In this document: positions 61,843 to 64,000 of the stretch, piece after piece
Layout: every line of letters starts with the position of its first letter
How positions within the stretch are numbered: the first letter of the stretch is position 1
Assembly (NCBI RefSeq): GCF_027627455.1
Contig: NZ_CP115483.1
Location: 744,001-808,000 of the forward strand
Length of the DNA: 64,000 bases
Reading direction: 5' to 3'
Source of the DNA: Sphingobacterium sp. SYP-B4668
Lineage (GTDB): Bacteria > Bacteroidota > Bacteroidia > Sphingobacteriales > Sphingobacteriaceae
Program-made: the position numbers and the translations under genes
Notes under the pieces: model-generated
The model's database searches: none
The model's input: the letters and a program-made list of their open reading frames with translations, nothing else
Told to the model about the DNA's origin: nothing

Positions 61843-62826
61843 TTACATGAATTGGAAGTAGATGATTGTGAGAATAATGAGAGCATACATTGACTCGTAT
61901 ATCCATTTGTTCTTGGCATATGTAAAGTAATAAGCCAGATATACAGTTATTGGCGGTGCACATAGGAGAAAATGGCTCTCTGTGATAATCGGATTAAGAT
62001 AGAAGGAGCCAATAGCCAGCAGTAGCATGAAAAAGAGCAATTGAAACGACTTTCGCACATGCACTATGCTTTTGAAAAATTGATCCTTTAATATCAAAAG
62101 AAACAATACCAGCGCGATGAAGATTGGTATTAAGACGAGATAGTCATGGAAATCCATACTTAGCGCAGTCGGAAAATTGTAGGTAAACGGTTTGAATATA
62201 TTGAAAAATTCCTCCATTCGGTCTAACCAGTAGTAAATGACCGCCAACATAAAATAAATCGTGCATAGACCAAGTAGCGTCGCTATCCATTCACGCCAAC
62301 TAAATGGTCTGAAAATAATTAAGCTAATCCAAAGTAGGAAAAACATGACAATGAAAGGAAAGTATATTAAACTCCCAATACCCACAATCATGCCCAGATC
62401 AAACATTAAACTCTTGATATCTTGCTGATGATAGATTGTCAACAGCTTTCTTAACATCAGAATAGAGATGAAGTTACAAATCAATGTTGGTGACAGTACC
62501 AAAAAGGGGATGAATAGACTCGCTAGTGTCATATACATTAATGCTGTCAAAAAGCTAGGTTTACCCAAGAAATTAAAGTCATTCATAACCTTATTAAGTA
62601 AGAATGCCTGTAAGATTGTCAATCCCAAGGTCGTAATGACATTGGATTGGGGAGCCAGCGAAAGGCCCGATTGCAAGCCTAGAAGGTTATTTAATGCAGG
62701 CTCAAACAGTATTGGTGTCAGTTCATTTGGCAAATGTAGAAATACCCCTAAACACAGCGCTAGCCCAATTAATGCTAATAACCCAATGTTGATGGGTGTG
62801 AATTTCCTGAATTGATTAATGATCAT
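61843..62826 (-). CDS. DUF6427-like polytopic membrane protein
   Basis: A 327-residue protein with about nine hydrophobic segments throughout its length. The start MIINQFRKFTPINIGLLALIG followed by a loop with NELTPILFEPALNNLLG resembles the DUF6427 membrane family of Bacteroidota. The function is unknown. It lies between the CcmD-like gene and the lptC operon and has its own intergenic spaces on both sides. Confidence 0.72.
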   Translation of the reverse strand: MIINQFRKFTPINIGLLALIGLALCLGVFLHLPNELTPILFEPALNNLLGLQSGLSLAPQSNVITTLGLTILQAFLLNKVMNDFNFLGKPSFLTALMYMTLASLFIPFLVLSPTLICNFISILMLRKLLTIYHQQDIKSLMFDLGMIVGIGSLIYFPFIVMFFLLWISLIIFRPFSWREWIATLLGLCTIYFMLAVIYYWLDRMEEFFNIFKPFTYNFPTALSMDFHDYLVLIPIFIALVLFLLILKDQFFKSIVHVRKSFQLLFFMLLLAIGSFYLNPIITESHFLLCAPPITVYLAYYFTYAKNKWIYESMYALIILTIIYFQFM

Positions 62827-62922
62827 ATCCCCAGATGTCTATGCAAAGTTGCCCTTATCTAATAGATACAGAATTAGGTCTGCCATTTCAACTATACCCA
62901 TATATCTATTCTTTTCCGACAA

Positions 62923-63132
62923 TTACTTATTGTGCTTCTCCAATTTAGATATTTTTTTATCCAGTGTAAATAGATAAGCTGCTATCCCAAAGAATACGAT
63001 CAGTAGCACTAAGACTACTACCCATATTTTGCCAGAGCTTCTTAGGCCAGTAGCCATTTCTATCTCCCCTTGAGCATATACAGATAAGGACGACATTAAT
63101 AAAAGCGATAGTGTGAAAATATAATGTTTCAT
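62923..63132 (-). CDS. CcmD-like small membrane protein
   Basis: A 69-residue protein with a signal peptide-like N-terminus (about 1-20, SVYAQ), one TM (about 37-55) and a short charged tail (DKKISKLEKHNK). The layout and its position next to a CcsA/CcmC gene fit the CcmD role in heme export for cytochrome c maturation. Tiny size makes homology weak, so this rests mainly on context. Confidence 0.7.
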   Translation of the reverse strand: MKHYIFTLSLLLMSSLSVYAQGEIEMATGLRSSGKIWVVVLVLLIVFFGIAAYLFTLDKKISKLEKHNK

Positions 63133-63287
63133 ACGTATATAATTATTTATGAGTAGTGAGTATTTCCTGAATAAATGTGATTTGTTACACTCCGTTATTT
63201 CTACTTATTAAGACAATTTCGTCTGCCTTTGATGGTAGGAGTGTATCTTTATGAAGATGCTCCTATGTAGCTCTTTCACGATAAAAT

Positions 63288-63968
63288 TCAATTCGATTCA
63301 TCTAATTCGTTGTCAAGCTCTTTATTTTCTATCAAACGGGTTCTGTAGCGGAGCGTTGTAATCCATGCACCAATCAAAATCCAACCAATAGCAGCAGTGT
63401 ACAAGACGAATCTAAGTTGGTTGTTCATGTCGATATCGCTAAACGTCGAATTTCCACCATTTCCAGGGTGGAGCGAATCGGTAAGTCGAGGAAGAATGTA
63501 CAAAAGGACGATCATCACAGGGAAGGCAAATATGTTGTAAATCGCTGATATCTTAGCTCGTTTTTGCTCCTCATCCAAGGCATTTCTCAATACAAGATAA
63601 GCTAAGTACATGAGTGTTGCAATTGCTGAGCTATTCAATTTAGGATCCTTCGGCCAAGGGTCTCCCCACGTATAGGTTGCCCACAACATCCCAGTCGCCA
63701 ACCCCATGAAACAGAAAACAATCCCAGTATTTACCGCTTCTACAGCTATGATATCAAACTTCATGTTCCCAGAACTTAGATATTTAATACTGTATATGAC
63801 CGATACTAGATACAATGTGACCATTACAAACCACATTGGGAGGTGAAAGTATAGATTTCGAATGGTTTCATGAAGAATCGGAAGAGTAGGGACCGGACCG
63901 ATAAACCCTGCTACGATAGATGCTGAAACTAAGACTACGGCAAGGATTTTCCACCAATTTTTTCTCAT
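63288..63968 (-). CDS. ccsA: CcsA/CcmC-type cytochrome c biogenesis membrane protein
   Basis: A 226-residue protein with six TM segments. The heme-handling Trp-rich motif appears as WATYTWGDPWPKDPKL (about 109-124), flanked by conserved His (LYFHLPMWFV about 41 and SLHPGNGGN about 167). It handles heme in cytochrome c maturation. It is close to full length, since CcmC proteins are about 230-250 residues. A CcmD-like gene follows 155 nt downstream on the same strand, as in ccm clusters. Confidence 0.85.
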   Translation of the reverse strand: MRKNWWKILAVVLVSASIVAGFIGPVPTLPILHETIRNLYFHLPMWFVMVTLYLVSVIYSIKYLSSGNMKFDIIAVEAVNTGIVFCFMGLATGMLWATYTWGDPWPKDPKLNSSAIATLMYLAYLVLRNALDEEQKRAKISAIYNIFAFPVMIVLLYILPRLTDSLHPGNGGNSTFSDIDMNNQLRFVLYTAAIGWILIGAWITTLRYRTRLIENKELDNELDESN

Positions 63969-64000
63969 TTCAATTGAATATTTAATGCTGTTTTAATCTC

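Overview
The window looks like chromosome of a Bacteroidota bacterium, most likely family Sphingobacteriaceae (Sphingobacterium or a close relative). The reasons are low-to-moderate GC, Bacteroidota-type promoters (TTG near -33 and TAnnTTTG near -7), Bacteroidota-restricted families (DUF2027, DUF2480, DUF3108, DUF3109, DUF6427), the GNAT-argG-argC arrangement, and a HemC-HemD fusion. The genus is inference from gene content, because no rRNA is present. No transposase, integrase, phage gene or CRISPR array was seen. Almost everything is core metabolism, envelope biogenesis or proteolysis.

Layout. 1-3.3 kb: a truncated S8 peptidase (-), an S9A oligopeptidase lipoprotein (+) and a small membrane protein. 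3.5-7.1 kb: an arginine biosynthesis operon (GNAT acyltransferase, argG, argC) behind a promoter and a short Arg-rich leader ORF, closed by a strong terminator. 7.1-13.9 kb: a lipoprotein, then tetrapyrrole genes on the - strand (hemA, hemC-hemD fusion, hemB, hemL). 13.9-20.7 kb: a membrane protein, a DUF2027 protein, a class V aminotransferase, aat, rbfA and a large S9 peptidase. 21-22.3 kb: argH alone, with its own promoter and a 10-codon upstream ORF. 22.5-25 kb: galM and a serine hydrolase. 25.1-32.8 kb: a phenylalanine/tyrosine catabolic island (aromatic amino acid hydroxylase, flavin reductase-like protein, fumarylacetoacetase, hmgA, hppD and an amino acid dehydrogenase). 32.9-40.3 kb: dgt, topB, a DoxX-like protein, an unknown protein, acyl-CoA dehydrogenase and peroxiredoxin. 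40.3-45 kb: a TPM-domain protein, an ECF sigma factor with an anti-sigma/protease fusion, and a GH43 glycosidase behind a LacI-type palindrome. 45.1-45.6 kb: three identical tRNA-Asp genes. 45.6-54 kb: prfA, an SMR transporter, lpxH, an S9A oligopeptidase, a thioredoxin-TPR protein and a C1 aminopeptidase. 53-64 kb: a long - strand run (TerC, polyprenyl synthase, DUF3109, DUF3108, DUF2480, PpiD-like chaperone, LptC, outer-membrane protein, DUF6427, CcmD-like and CcsA/CcmC).

How the genes fit together. The two arginine loci cover citrulline to arginine plus the ArgC step, and each is preceded by a short ORF containing Arg codons. The hem cluster runs from glutamyl-tRNA to uroporphyrinogen III. 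The aromatic island covers Phe to Tyr to homogentisate to fumarate plus acetoacetate, but maleylacetoacetate isomerase and an aminotransferase were not found in the window.

The observations most worth a second look are: an in-frame amber codon that cuts about 57 conserved-looking residues off the aromatic amino acid hydroxylase; the Arg-rich leader with alternative hairpins; a perfect 24-bp palindrome over the acyl-CoA dehydrogenase promoter; a single-chain anti-sigma/S1C protease next to its sigma factor; and an 80-nt insert inside a tandem tRNA-Asp array.
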